From Maridesulfovibrio bastinii DSM 16055 (GTDB taxonomy: Bacteria > Desulfobacterota > Desulfovibrionia > Desulfovibrionales > Desulfovibrionaceae): a DNA stretch of 64,000 nucleotides. The stretch lies in assembly GCF_000429985.1 (NCBI RefSeq), contig NZ_KE387016.1:125049-189048 (forward strand), given 5' to 3'. A model generated the notes under the pieces. That model worked only from the letters and a program-made list of their open reading frames with translations. It was not told the DNA's origin and made no database searches. This document shows, piece by piece, positions 28,538 to 36,495 of the stretch (the stretch's first letter is position 1; the number at the start of each line of letters is the position of its first letter). The position numbers and the translations under genes were made by a program.

Positions 28538-29533
28538 TCAGAATTTTCTAGGGTTGAAGTTTGCTGTTTCTGCAATCTTGTTCCAGAGTTCTTTCATCTT
28601 ATCGTCTTCGGCTTTGGGGACCTGAATCATTATTCTGATAAACTGGTCTCCCTTACGGCTTCCACTTCCGAGGCCGCGGCCCTTTACTCTGAGCTTTTTG
28701 CCACTTCCAATCCCTGCCGGGATATTCATCTCAATCCTTCCATCAAGGGTAGGAACCTGAATTTTAGCTCCGAGGGCAGCTTCCCAGGGTGCCAGCGGCA
28801 GATCAAGAACAACATTGTTATCTTCCACTTTGAAGATGGAGTGTGGTGCTATTCTTACTTTTAAGTACAGATCACCACGCGGTCCGTCATTTGGTCCCGG
28901 AGAACCCTGACCTGAAAGTCTTATTTTCTGTCCATCTTTAATTCCTGCCGGAACATTAATGTTCAGATTTTTGGACTGGATCATCGGATTTCCACCGGGT
29001 CCTGTCGCTCTCTCCTGAACCGTGATGGATTTTGATCCACCTTTGTAAGCCTCTTCAAGAGTCAGTGAAATTGTTGTTTCAGAGTCGGAACCTCTTCTTG
29101 GTCCCTGATTGAAGCCGCCGAACTGGTCCTGAAATCCTCCTCCTGAGAATCTTGAACCCTGAGCTCCACCTCCGAATCCTCCTCCGAAAATAGTTTCGAA
29201 GAAGTCACTGAATCCTCCTCCAGAGAATCCTCCGGCTCCACCTCCACCGAAACCTGAAAAATTCATGTTCTCATAGCCCGGCGGCGGTTGGAAATTCTGA
29301 CCATGCTCCCAGTCGGAACCGAACTGATCATAAAGCTTACGCTTTTTAGGATCTTTAAGAACCTCGTAAGCTTCATTAATTTCTTTGAATTTGGTTTCAG
29401 CTTCAGGGTTATCCGGGTTTAGATCCGGATGGTGTTTACGGGCCAGTTTTTTAAATGCCTTGGCAATTTCCTCTTTAGAGGCCGACCTGGAAACTCCGAG
29501 AAGTTTGTAATAATCTTTATATTCAACGCTCAT
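28538..29533 (-). CDS. cbpA: CbpA-type J-domain co-chaperone (DnaJ without zinc finger)
   Basis: A 331-residue J protein that delivers clients to DnaK and stimulates its ATPase. The J domain (residues about 5-70) has the HPD motif in KHHPDLNP. A long Gly/Phe-rich linker (about 90-150) follows, then two beta-barrel client domains. The four CxxCxGxG zinc repeats of DnaJ are absent, which makes it a class B, CbpA-like protein. The ATG follows AAGGAG. cbpM and clpB lie downstream in the same direction. The stop is 56 bases before cbpM. Confidence 0.93.
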   Translation of the reverse strand: MSVEYKDYYKLLGVSRSASKEEIAKAFKKLARKHHPDLNPDNPEAETKFKEINEAYEVLKDPKKRKLYDQFGSDWEHGQNFQPPPGYENMNFSGFGGGGAGGFSGGGFSDFFETIFGGGFGGGAQGSRFSGGGFQDQFGGFNQGPRRGSDSETTISLTLEEAYKGGSKSITVQERATGPGGNPMIQSKNLNINVPAGIKDGQKIRLSGQGSPGPNDGPRGDLYLKVRIAPHSIFKVEDNNVVLDLPLAPWEAALGAKIQVPTLDGRIEMNIPAGIGSGKKLRVKGRGLGSGSRKGDQFIRIMIQVPKAEDDKMKELWNKIAETANFNPRKF

Positions 29534-29587
29534 TCCAGAGTAACTCCTTAATTTGTTTAAGCAGCCATAGACTCGCTTTACTGTATC

Positions 29588-29615
29588 AAAATAAATCAGC
29601 GTTTAATCAAGTCAA
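29588..29615 (-). promoter_or_regulatory. Predicted promoter for cbpA-cbpM-clpB
   Basis: On the minus strand TTGACT (29615-29610), 16 bases, then TATTTT (29593-29588), about 55 bases ahead of the cbpA ATG. The -35 is preceded by CGC, giving CGCTTGACTTGA. The arrangement matches that of grpE. Confidence 0.5.
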
Positions 29616-29747
29616 GCGGAATGATTGAATTTCAATTGAATATTTCAAGGCGTGAGTCCGTTTTTTATAGCTTCAGTTGTTATTTTTACTACGCTCATAC
29701 TCTGGATTTCCGGCATAATTTTTTAAGCCGAGGATGACAAAGCCGCA

Positions 29748-31532
29748 TTAGTAAAAGAGGGTGACAAAAGTTGTGGTGACTATGAGAAAAATTATTGTCA
29801 TGGGTGTACCGGATTTTATGTAGTCTTTGGCTGTGTAATGCCCGGGTCCCATATAAAGGGCGTTAACCTGATGAGTCGGTAATACGAATGAGTTGGATGC
29901 GGTCAAAGCTACCATGAGAGCAGCAGCTCTGGGATCAGCACCGGAATTCTGGGCCATATCCATCATAAGTGGAATAAGCAGAACAGCCGCACCTACATTT
30001 GAAATTATAAGTGTGAAAATTGTAGTTATTACGCCTACTATCAGATAAAAAATTGCCGGTGGCGGAGAACCTGTAAATTGCATCAGGTATTTTCCAATCC
30101 ATGGAGCTGTTCCGGTAGTCTGCATTGCCGCTCCAAGCGGAATTAACCCGCCAAGGAGGAAAACAGTTCTCCAGTCAACGCTTCTGTACGCATCGTCAAC
30201 ATCTATGACTTTTAGCAGAATCATGCTTATCGCACCGGTCATGAGGCATACGGATAACTCAAGATTGCTGAAAGCTACCAGACCGGAAGTCAGTATGAAG
30301 GAAAAAAGAGCTCTGGCGGCAAGATCGTACCTTGGAACTTCGTGATCCAGAGATTGTACATAAAGTATATCCTGCTTTGACAGCATCCTTTGAAAAGTTT
30401 CCCATGTTCCGTGTAGAAGGAGTGAATCTCCGGTACGAAGTACAGTGTCCACAAAGCCGCTGGATTTGGTTTTATTTCCTCGTGTAAAGGAAAGTACCGT
30501 CATCAGGTGGTCGTGACGGAATCTTATATCACCAATAGTTTTGCCTATAAGTTTTGATTGCTGTGGTATCAGACCTTCAACCACTCCTGATTGTTCCTGT
30601 GACATTTTTTCAGCGAAGATTTTTAATTCCGGTCTTTTTTTGAATCCATGAATCTGTTCCAGAAGATATATTTTTTGAAGGGAACCGTAGGCTGCAATTA
30701 CTGTATCGGGCTTGATGAACATAGATCTGTCTGGAGGAAAAACCATATCACGCCCTGATTTTGAAGCCATTGCAACCGTATGGACATTGAACGCTTCACA
30801 AAGGTCCATTACGGTTGTGTCTTCAAATTCTGATGGAACTTCCAGCTCATAAAGTTCTCCGAGTTCAGGGTAAAGAGCCATCAGGTTGAAGTCATGTTTT
30901 TTTGTTTCGGGATTATCAGGCAGAACAAACTTTCCGGCAAAAATAAAATACAATATTCCGCATGTGACAAGGCTCAAGCCGATTGGCATTACACTGAACA
31001 AATTAAACGGTTTTAAATTGTATGGTTCAAGAAGGTCGTTAAGCATAATCAGCGGGCTTGAACCTACAAGAGTAACCGTACCGCCAAGAATTGCAGAAAA
31101 TGCGACCGGCATGAGAATTTTTGAAATAGGGATACCTGATTTTCTTGAAACTCTGCGTATTGCAGGTAGAAAAAGTGCTGCGGCACCTGTGTTCTGCATG
31201 AAACTTGAAATGATTGCCACTGTTGCCGCAATGAAAATGATTATTCTGTTCTTGCTTTTGCCGGCTGCTTTTATAAGTGGAGTCATTAAACGGTTTATTA
31301 TTCCGGACCTGTCCAAACCTCGGCCGATAATAAGGACAGCAATAATTGATATGACCGCATTTGAGGAAAACCCCATAAAGGTTTCAGTGCCTTTAAGTAT
31401 TCCGGTTAAGGGCAGAGCCACCATTACGCCCATTGCAACAATATCAACTCTTAAAATATCTGCGATGAAGAAAAATATTGTAACAGCCACAAGAATGAGA
31501 ATTGTAATCATGTCCGGTGTCAGCTCAGCCAT
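29748..31532 (-). CDS. SLC13/DASS-family permease with two RCK_C domains
   Basis: Inner-membrane secondary transporter, 594 residues. Membrane segments flank a central cytosolic insert (about residues 205-390) with two TrkA-C-like domains (ELYELEVPSEFEDTTVMDL and SKLIGKTIGDIRFRHDHLMTVL). The twofold repeat motifs FMQNTGAAALFLPA and IISNVGAAVLLIPLM, each with the SNT/QNT-type Na+ site, and ASNSFVLPTHQVNALYM are clear. Family members carry dicarboxylates, sulfate or related anions; sulfate is tempting in a sulfate reducer but not proven by sequence. It begins 11 bases after the rhomboid gene with AAGGGGA upstream. Confidence 0.9.
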   Translation of the reverse strand: MAELTPDMITILILVAVTIFFFIADILRVDIVAMGVMVALPLTGILKGTETFMGFSSNAVISIIAVLIIGRGLDRSGIINRLMTPLIKAAGKSKNRIIIFIAATVAIISSFMQNTGAAALFLPAIRRVSRKSGIPISKILMPVAFSAILGGTVTLVGSSPLIMLNDLLEPYNLKPFNLFSVMPIGLSLVTCGILYFIFAGKFVLPDNPETKKHDFNLMALYPELGELYELEVPSEFEDTTVMDLCEAFNVHTVAMASKSGRDMVFPPDRSMFIKPDTVIAAYGSLQKIYLLEQIHGFKKRPELKIFAEKMSQEQSGVVEGLIPQQSKLIGKTIGDIRFRHDHLMTVLSFTRGNKTKSSGFVDTVLRTGDSLLLHGTWETFQRMLSKQDILYVQSLDHEVPRYDLAARALFSFILTSGLVAFSNLELSVCLMTGAISMILLKVIDVDDAYRSVDWRTVFLLGGLIPLGAAMQTTGTAPWIGKYLMQFTGSPPPAIFYLIVGVITTIFTLIISNVGAAVLLIPLMMDMAQNSGADPRAAALMVALTASNSFVLPTHQVNALYMGPGHYTAKDYIKSGTPMTIIFLIVTTTFVTLFY

Positions 31533-31543
31533 TTAAAATCCCC

Positions 31544-32272
31544 TTAGCTTACCTTTTTCTCATAACGTTTGTTCTCTGGAATGTAGCAGTACTTACAGTT
31601 CTTTTTATCAGCAAAAAGATTAATCAGTAATGCTCCGGCGAGAAATCCTCCTATGTGTGCTCCCCATGCAACTCCCTGTGAAGCTCCGGAAAGAGAATCA
31701 AATATACCTGAAAAAATTTGAATGACAAACCAAACAGCAAGGAAAAGTCCTACCGGAAGATTTATGAAATAGGGGATTATTATAATAGGGAATAAAGTCA
31801 GAATTTTAGCATGCGGATAAAGAACAAGATAGCCGCCCATTATACCGGCGATGGCTCCGGATGCTCCTATGACCGGGACACTTGAATCAGAGTTGAAAAT
31901 AATTTGGACTAAAGCTGCTATCACCCCGCATAATATATAGAAGATGAGAAACTTTAGGTGCCCGGTTGCGTCTTCAACATTATCAGCGAAAATCCACAGG
32001 GTCCAAATATTGAAAATAAGATGCAGCCATCCTCCATGTAGAAACATATAGCTAAATAATGGAAGAATGATCTGTCCCGGATATCCTGCTGCCGCGGCCC
32101 ATTCAGGGAAAAAATATCTGGCCGGAACAACACCGAAAATATGGAAAAGAGCTGAGCGGATTTGTGTGGAGAGAGATATTTCAAAGAGGAAGACTATAAT
32201 ATTCAGGGCAATTATCAATCTTAGAACTATCGGCGTCAATTCTCCGGGAATATTGTCTTTAACGGGGATCAT
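31544..32272 (-). CDS. Rhomboid-family intramembrane serine protease
   Basis: A 242-residue membrane protease. The catalytic dyad is present: serine in VIGASGAIAGIMGGY (GxSG) and histidine in AWGAHIGGFLAG. The L1 loop hallmark is the HGGWLHLIFNIWTLWIFADNVED region with the conserved H and N. It has six or seven membrane spans, and the C-terminus has KNCKYCYIPENKRYEKK, a short CxxC-containing cytosolic tail that may bind metal. GAGGATAG precedes the ATG. It is the first gene of a two-gene unit with the SLC13 permease. Confidence 0.93.
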   Translation of the reverse strand: MIPVKDNIPGELTPIVLRLIIALNIIVFLFEISLSTQIRSALFHIFGVVPARYFFPEWAAAAGYPGQIILPLFSYMFLHGGWLHLIFNIWTLWIFADNVEDATGHLKFLIFYILCGVIAALVQIIFNSDSSVPVIGASGAIAGIMGGYLVLYPHAKILTLFPIIIIPYFINLPVGLFLAVWFVIQIFSGIFDSLSGASQGVAWGAHIGGFLAGALLINLFADKKNCKYCYIPENKRYEKKVS

Positions 32273-32382
32273 CTATCCTCAGCAGGGTTATTATTTATAG
32301 TTGTGAAATGAATTTATATTATCTGACAATAATTCCTTCTGATAAGTGCTGTAAAGCTTAATTGAAAATACGCTGGGAATAT

Positions 32383-32573
32383 AAAAAAGGATCCCCGCCT
32401 GGGGGAGGCGGAGATCCTGCTACAGTTCTTCTATGGAGGTTCACTCTTCAACATGTTTCCGGGGCGGGGTTGTGGTGTAAGGAGAATCCTCTTTTTTAAA
32501 ATAGGCTTTCACCTTAATTATTTATTATGTGTTCATTCTCTCTTTTTACCACTTAATCCATCGCCTCAGATCT
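32383..32573 (-). ncRNA. Candidate small RNA or 3' UTR-derived RNA, about 190 nt
   Basis: The minus strand carries a promoter-like pair (32607-32580) followed by about 155 non-coding bases and a strong intrinsic terminator: GGATCCCCGCCT (32389-32400) pairs with AGGCGGAGATCC (32406-32417) with one mismatch, then six Ts. No ORF over 10 codons with a ribosome site is visible. Five GGA triplets occur (two as AGGAT), which could be CsrA sites. It does not match 6S RNA, tmRNA, SRP RNA or RNase P RNA as far as I can tell. It could also be the 3' UTR of rluD-coaE, whose stop is at 32633. Confidence 0.42.
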
Positions 32574-32579
32574 ATTTAT

Positions 32580-32607
32580 AAAATAATGTCTCATGCCTGA
32601 CAGTCAA
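32580..32607 (-). promoter_or_regulatory. Predicted promoter of the candidate small RNA
   Basis: On the minus strand TTGACT (32607-32602), 16 bases, TATTTT (32585-32580). It is identical in both hexamers and spacing to the cbpA promoter candidate. Confidence 0.45.
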
Positions 32608-32632
32608 GTCTACAGAAAATATTTATCGTATT

Positions 32633-34285
32633 TTAGTCATACTGCTGCGGGGCAAAAAATAATTTTATCTGTTCCTTGAAGTTTGTTCTTTTTTCTAAAA
32701 TTATTTTATTTATTTCATTTACAGCTTTTCTGGTTTCTTCTGACAATTCGTCTATTCCGCTATAATTATTTATTATAACGTCACTGGATTGAAGTTTAGA
32801 ATTCTGGTCCCATTGCCATGAATCCAGAGTTGCAAGCATTTGGGGTGAAATTTTTCTTTTTTTTCTGAGTTCACCGGTTCTCTTTTCTTCCGGGCAGTTA
32901 ACCCCTACGATCAGATCAACATAACCTTTTTTGTGCCACCCGCCTTCAAGAAGTAGAGGTATTTCAGCCACAGCAAAATCGGACGTGGAGTTGGATTTAA
33001 AAAATTCATTCATTTCATGAAGCACAATGGGATGGACTATATCCATAATTTCTTTACGTAAAAGATCTTCACCACACATTGCTTCAAATAAAACTTTTTT
33101 ATCGACAGCCCCTGTTTCAGGATTGATGTAAGTTGAGCCGAATCGTTGTTTGATTAATTCTGTTCCGTCTCCGTCTTCCTGATAAGATTTTGCAACGGAT
33201 TCATCTGCGCTGAAAACAGGTACGCCCATATTTTTGAATATTCCTAGAACAGTGGACTTTCCACTTCCCGGCATGCCGATCAGACCTATTCTTAATGTTC
33301 TGGTGTTAAGAGCCTCAAGGACTTTTATAAAATCTTCAGGAGGTGCTGATGTAAAATGCATTGGTTCTTCTGTTTCAGGATGGGTAAAGCTGATATCGAA
33401 GGCATGCAGCATTTGACTTGTTGCCAGTTTACCAATTTCAGGCAGATTCTCCATCATAACGGAATGCTGCTGAGCACCATAAACAAGATCTCCTACAAGC
33501 GGATGGCCGATATGAGCCATGTGTACTCTTATCTGATGGGTTCTGCCTGTATAGATGCGGACTTTGACCAGAGAGGCTGAATTGTCGCTGGATGTCCATA
33601 GAACTTCATATTTACTGCGGGCTTCACGTCCGCCTTTAGCTGTAACAGCCATTCTTGTTTTTATTGAAGGGTGTCTCCCGATCGGGTCTTCAATTTCTCC
33701 GAAAGGTCTGTCCGGCTTTCCGTGAATTATTGCAAGATAGGTTTTAGAAACTTCCCGCGATGCAAAATCTTCTGCAAGGCGGATGCGGCTGTGTTCATGC
33801 CTTGCAACGACTATCAGCCCGGAGGTATCTTTATCCAGACGATGAACAATTCCGGGGCGCCATTCATGCATCTTTTTTATTTCTGGAAAATAAGAAATCA
33901 TCCTGTGAACAAGTGTACCTGTCATGCAGCTTGGAGCAGGATGAGTGGTTAACCCTGCTTCTTTATTAATGACTACCAGATCATCATCTTTATAAACTAT
34001 TTCAAGCGGGCCTTTTTCTGGAATGAGTTCGGCGTTAATGATTTCACCTTTGAAGGTTACAGTTTCGTCTCCATCAAGTTTAGTGTTCGGTTTTTTACAG
34101 GGAGCACCATTGATCTGGGCATTACCTTTTTTTATCCATTCTTTTACTTTTTCTCTGGAGATACCTTCATCTTCAAGTCTGGAGCTAAGAAATTTATCCA
34201 GTCTTACATTTCTGTCTTCAATGTCGGCCTGTAATTCCCATTCCGGAATATTCGTATTCTCTTTTTCATTATAATCTTCAGTCAT
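32633..34285 (-). CDS. coaE: Fused RluD-type 23S pseudouridine synthase and dephospho-CoA kinase
   Basis: A single 550-residue frame joins two enzymes. Residues about 20-85 form an S4 RNA-binding domain (RLDKFLSSRLEDEGISREKV), and 95-325 an RluA/RluD catalytic domain with Asp151 in GIVHRLDKDTSGL and the YTGRTHQIRVHMAHIGHPLVGD motif. From about residue 331 a full dephospho-CoA kinase follows: P-loop GMPGSGKST (337-345), VFSADESVAKSY, DIVHPIV, AEIPLLLEGG and a lid region with RKKRKISPQML. The kinase performs the last step of coenzyme A synthesis; the N-terminal half modifies 23S rRNA. No stop, start or ribosome site separates them. A processed or re-initiated kinase cannot be excluded. Confidence 0.93.
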   Translation of the reverse strand: MTEDYNEKENTNIPEWELQADIEDRNVRLDKFLSSRLEDEGISREKVKEWIKKGNAQINGAPCKKPNTKLDGDETVTFKGEIINAELIPEKGPLEIVYKDDDLVVINKEAGLTTHPAPSCMTGTLVHRMISYFPEIKKMHEWRPGIVHRLDKDTSGLIVVARHEHSRIRLAEDFASREVSKTYLAIIHGKPDRPFGEIEDPIGRHPSIKTRMAVTAKGGREARSKYEVLWTSSDNSASLVKVRIYTGRTHQIRVHMAHIGHPLVGDLVYGAQQHSVMMENLPEIGKLATSQMLHAFDISFTHPETEEPMHFTSAPPEDFIKVLEALNTRTLRIGLIGMPGSGKSTVLGIFKNMGVPVFSADESVAKSYQEDGDGTELIKQRFGSTYINPETGAVDKKVLFEAMCGEDLLRKEIMDIVHPIVLHEMNEFFKSNSTSDFAVAEIPLLLEGGWHKKGYVDLIVGVNCPEEKRTGELRKKRKISPQMLATLDSWQWDQNSKLQSSDVIINNYSGIDELSEETRKAVNEINKIILEKRTNFKEQIKLFFAPQQYD

Positions 34286-34390
34286 TAACAGCTCCCGTAT
34301 ATTTATTATTGTATTTTAATTTTATTCTGGTTTATCATTATGTGAAGGTGTAAAAAAACAGCGTATATTTTTAATAATTAAATCTTTGCT

Positions 34391-34417
34391 TGACCATGGA
34401 GTTCATGGCATATAGAA
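34391..34417 (+). promoter_or_regulatory. Predicted upp promoter with overlapping inverted repeat
   Basis: TTGACC at 34391-34396 and TATAGA at 34412-34417 are 15 bases apart. The spacer holds CCATG-gagtt-CATGG (34395-34409), a perfect 5-5-5 inverted repeat that could be an operator. The spacing is short for sigma-70, so confidence is modest. Confidence 0.4.
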
Positions 34418-34481
34418 ACACGAAGTTTTGTCGTTTGAACACCTGTTATTTAACCTGTAAAACTTAGTTAAGGAGGCCATG

Positions 34482-35108
34482 GTGGCGGTAAATGTGGTAA
34501 ACCATCCTTTGGTTAGACACAAGCTCGGTATACTTCGTCAAAACGGAATAAGCACAAGCCGTTTTCGTGATCTTGCAACAGAAATTTCAAGACTTCTCAC
34601 ATACGAAGCAACTAAAGATCTGGCAACCGAAAGATACACTATAGAGGGTTGGGCCGGAGAAGTCGAAGTTGACATGATCAAAGGTAAAAAAATTACGGTG
34701 GTACCGATTCTCAGAGCCGGCCTTGGAATGATGGACGGTGTTCTTGATATGGTTCCGGGTGCTAAAGTAAGCGTTGTAGGTTTCTACCGCAACGAAGAAA
34801 CCCTGAAACCTGTTCAGTATTATGTTAAGCTTGCAAAAAATATTGAAGAACGCATCGCTATCATTCTTGACCCCATGCTTGCGACTGGCGGAACCCTGCT
34901 TGCAACAATCGAGCTTTTGAAAGAAGCCGGATGCAAAAATATCAAGGGACTTTTCCTTGTTGCAGCTCCTGAAGGCATTGAGAAAATAACTTCACTCCAT
35001 CCCGATGTGGATATCTATACAGCATCTGTAGATGAAAAACTTAATGATGTAGGTTATATCCTTCCTGGTCTCGGTGATGCTGGCGATAAAATTTTTGGCA
35101 CCAAATAA
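34482..35108 (+). CDS. upp: Uracil phosphoribosyltransferase
   Basis: Salvages uracil to UMP using PRPP; 208 residues. I use the GTG at 34482, because AGGAGG ends 5 bases before it and it yields [14 protein letters not shown]; the ATG three bases earlier is too close to that site. Features: [29 protein letters not shown]-type loop ([14 protein letters not shown]), the PRPP motif [17 protein letters not shown], and the uracil loop near the end [18 protein letters not shown]. uraA follows, so this is a uptake-and-salvage pair. The stop codon is inside a terminator loop. Confidence 0.97.
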   Translation: MAVNVVNHPLVRHKLGILRQNGISTSRFRDLATEISRLLTYEATKDLATERYTIEGWAGEVEVDMIKGKKITVVPILRAGLGMMDGVLDMVPGAKVSVVGFYRNEETLKPVQYYVKLAKNIEERIAIILDPMLATGGTLLATIELLKEAGCKNIKGLFLVAAPEGIEKITSLHPDVDIYTASVDEKLNDVGYILPGLGDAGDKIFGTK

Positions 35109-35122
35109 GGTGCCTTTTTTTT
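35097..35122 (+). terminator. Strong intrinsic terminator overlapping the upp stop codon
   Basis: GGCACC (35097-35102), loop AAATAA containing the stop, GGTGCC (35109-35114), then eight Ts. uraA starts only 24 bases after the T-tract, leaving little room for a separate promoter, so uraA expression may depend on read-through. Confidence 0.9.
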
Positions 35123-35146
35123 GTCCAACTTTTTAATGGGGGAAAA

Positions 35147-36385
35147 ATGAGTATTTCCGATACCGAATATCAGTTTAGAGCCAAAGATTTTTTCATTGGT
35201 GCCCAGATGCTGTTTGTGGCTTTTGGTGCATTGGTTCTTGTGCCTCTGCTTACAGGATTGAATCCTAACGTAGCCCTTTTGACAGCCGGGCTTGGAACTT
35301 TATTGTTTCAGGTTGTTACGCGCGGCAGGGTCCCTATTTTTCTTGCTTCTTCTTTTGCCTTCATAGCTCCTATTATCTACGGTGTTCAGACTTGGGGAGT
35401 TCCTTCAACCATGTGCGGTTTGTTCGCCGCTGGCCTTTTTTATGTTGCTCTCAGCTTTTTTATTCGCTGGAAGGGCGTTGGAATTGTCAGAAAAATTCTT
35501 CCTCCTATAGTTACCGGACCGGTAATTATGGTTATCGGACTGATACTGGCTCCTAATGCTGTTAATATGGCCATGGGTAAAACAGGTGATGGCAGTGCGG
35601 TTCTGGTTGCTGAACACTCAGCTCTGATTATTTCCATGATTTCACTTGCAGTGACAGTTATTGTTTCACTTATGGGCAAGGGATGGCTTAAACTCATTCC
35701 CATTTTGTGCGGAATTGTAGCAGGATATATAGTTTCTCTTTTTATGGGACTTGTCAGTTTTACAAAAATAGCTGAAGCCGCATGGTTCTCGGTTCCTAAT
35801 TTTACCTTCCCGCAATGGAACCTTGACGCTGTTCTTTTCATTGTCCCGGTTGCCATTGCCCCCGCAATCGAGCATTTCGGTGATATTCTAGCCATCAGTT
35901 CAGTTACAGGTAAGGACTACCTTAAAGATCCCGGCATTCAGAACACCATGCTCGGTGATGGTCTGGCAACCTCTTTGGCAGCTCTTCTGGGTGGACCTCC
36001 GAATACAACCTATTCGGAAGTTACCGGCGCAGTTGCATTGGTGAAGGCTTTTAATCCTGCCATTATGACCTGGGCTGCTATTGTTGCTATTCTTCTGGCT
36101 TTTGTCGGCAAAGTTGGTGTGTTCCTGCAGACTATTCCAGTTCCTGTAATGGGCGGAATCATGGTTCTTCTTTTTGGAGCTATTATGGTTGTAGGTATGA
36201 ATACACTAGTCAGTGCCGGTGAAAATCTTATGGAGCCAAGAAATCTGGCCGTTGTAGCTTTGATTATTATTTTTGGTGTAGGCGGAATGGCTGTTCCCAT
36301 CGGGTCTTTCCATCTTGGTGGAATAGGCCTTGCCGGTATGCTTGGGGTTATTTTAAACCTTGTCTTGCCAAAGAGCGAAGAATAG
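35147..36385 (+). CDS. uraA: Uracil permease (NCS2 family)
   Basis: Proton-coupled uracil importer, 412 residues with about 14 membrane segments. The NCS2 signature regions are LVPLLTGLNPNVALLTAGLGTLLF near the N-terminus, the substrate-binding PVAIAPAIEHFGDILAI with conserved Glu, and GGPPNTTYSEVTGAVAL with the second Glu. The start follows GGGGGAAAAA. It forms a unit with upp upstream, so imported uracil is trapped as UMP. It ends in a terminator of its own. Confidence 0.95.
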   Translation: MSISDTEYQFRAKDFFIGAQMLFVAFGALVLVPLLTGLNPNVALLTAGLGTLLFQVVTRGRVPIFLASSFAFIAPIIYGVQTWGVPSTMCGLFAAGLFYVALSFFIRWKGVGIVRKILPPIVTGPVIMVIGLILAPNAVNMAMGKTGDGSAVLVAEHSALIISMISLAVTVIVSLMGKGWLKLIPILCGIVAGYIVSLFMGLVSFTKIAEAAWFSVPNFTFPQWNLDAVLFIVPVAIAPAIEHFGDILAISSVTGKDYLKDPGIQNTMLGDGLATSLAALLGGPPNTTYSEVTGAVALVKAFNPAIMTWAAIVAILLAFVGKVGVFLQTIPVPVMGGIMVLLFGAIMVVGMNTLVSAGENLMEPRNLAVVALIIIFGVGGMAVPIGSFHLGGIGLAGMLGVILNLVLPKSEE

Positions 36386-36427
36386 ATAAAAAACACGAAA
36401 ATATTTATATTTAATGGTATGGTAGTT

Positions 36428-36468
36428 GCCCGAAGACCTGAAATAAGGGTTTTCGGGCCATTTTATTT
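36428..36468 (+). terminator. Intrinsic terminator after uraA
   Basis: GCCCGAA (36428-36434) pairs with TTCGGGC (36452-36458), extended internally by CC/GG, then CATTTTATTT. It lies 42 bases after the uraA stop. Confidence 0.85.
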
Positions 36469-36495
36469 GAATGAGAGACTTTGTTACGGGGATTT

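Larger units (their letters stand above)
32273..32632. other. Intergenic region, rhomboid / rluD-coaE
   Basis: 360 bases without a credible ORF. The part from 32383 to 32607 holds the possible small RNA with its own promoter and terminator. The part from 32273 to 32382 is AT-rich and should contain the rhomboid promoter, which I cannot place with confidence. Confidence 0.6.

Noticed and set aside
30886-31536. 216-codon frame opposite the SLC13 permease
   Set aside because: Antisense shadow of a membrane protein gene; Ile/Lys/Arg-rich composition, no motif, no ribosome site.
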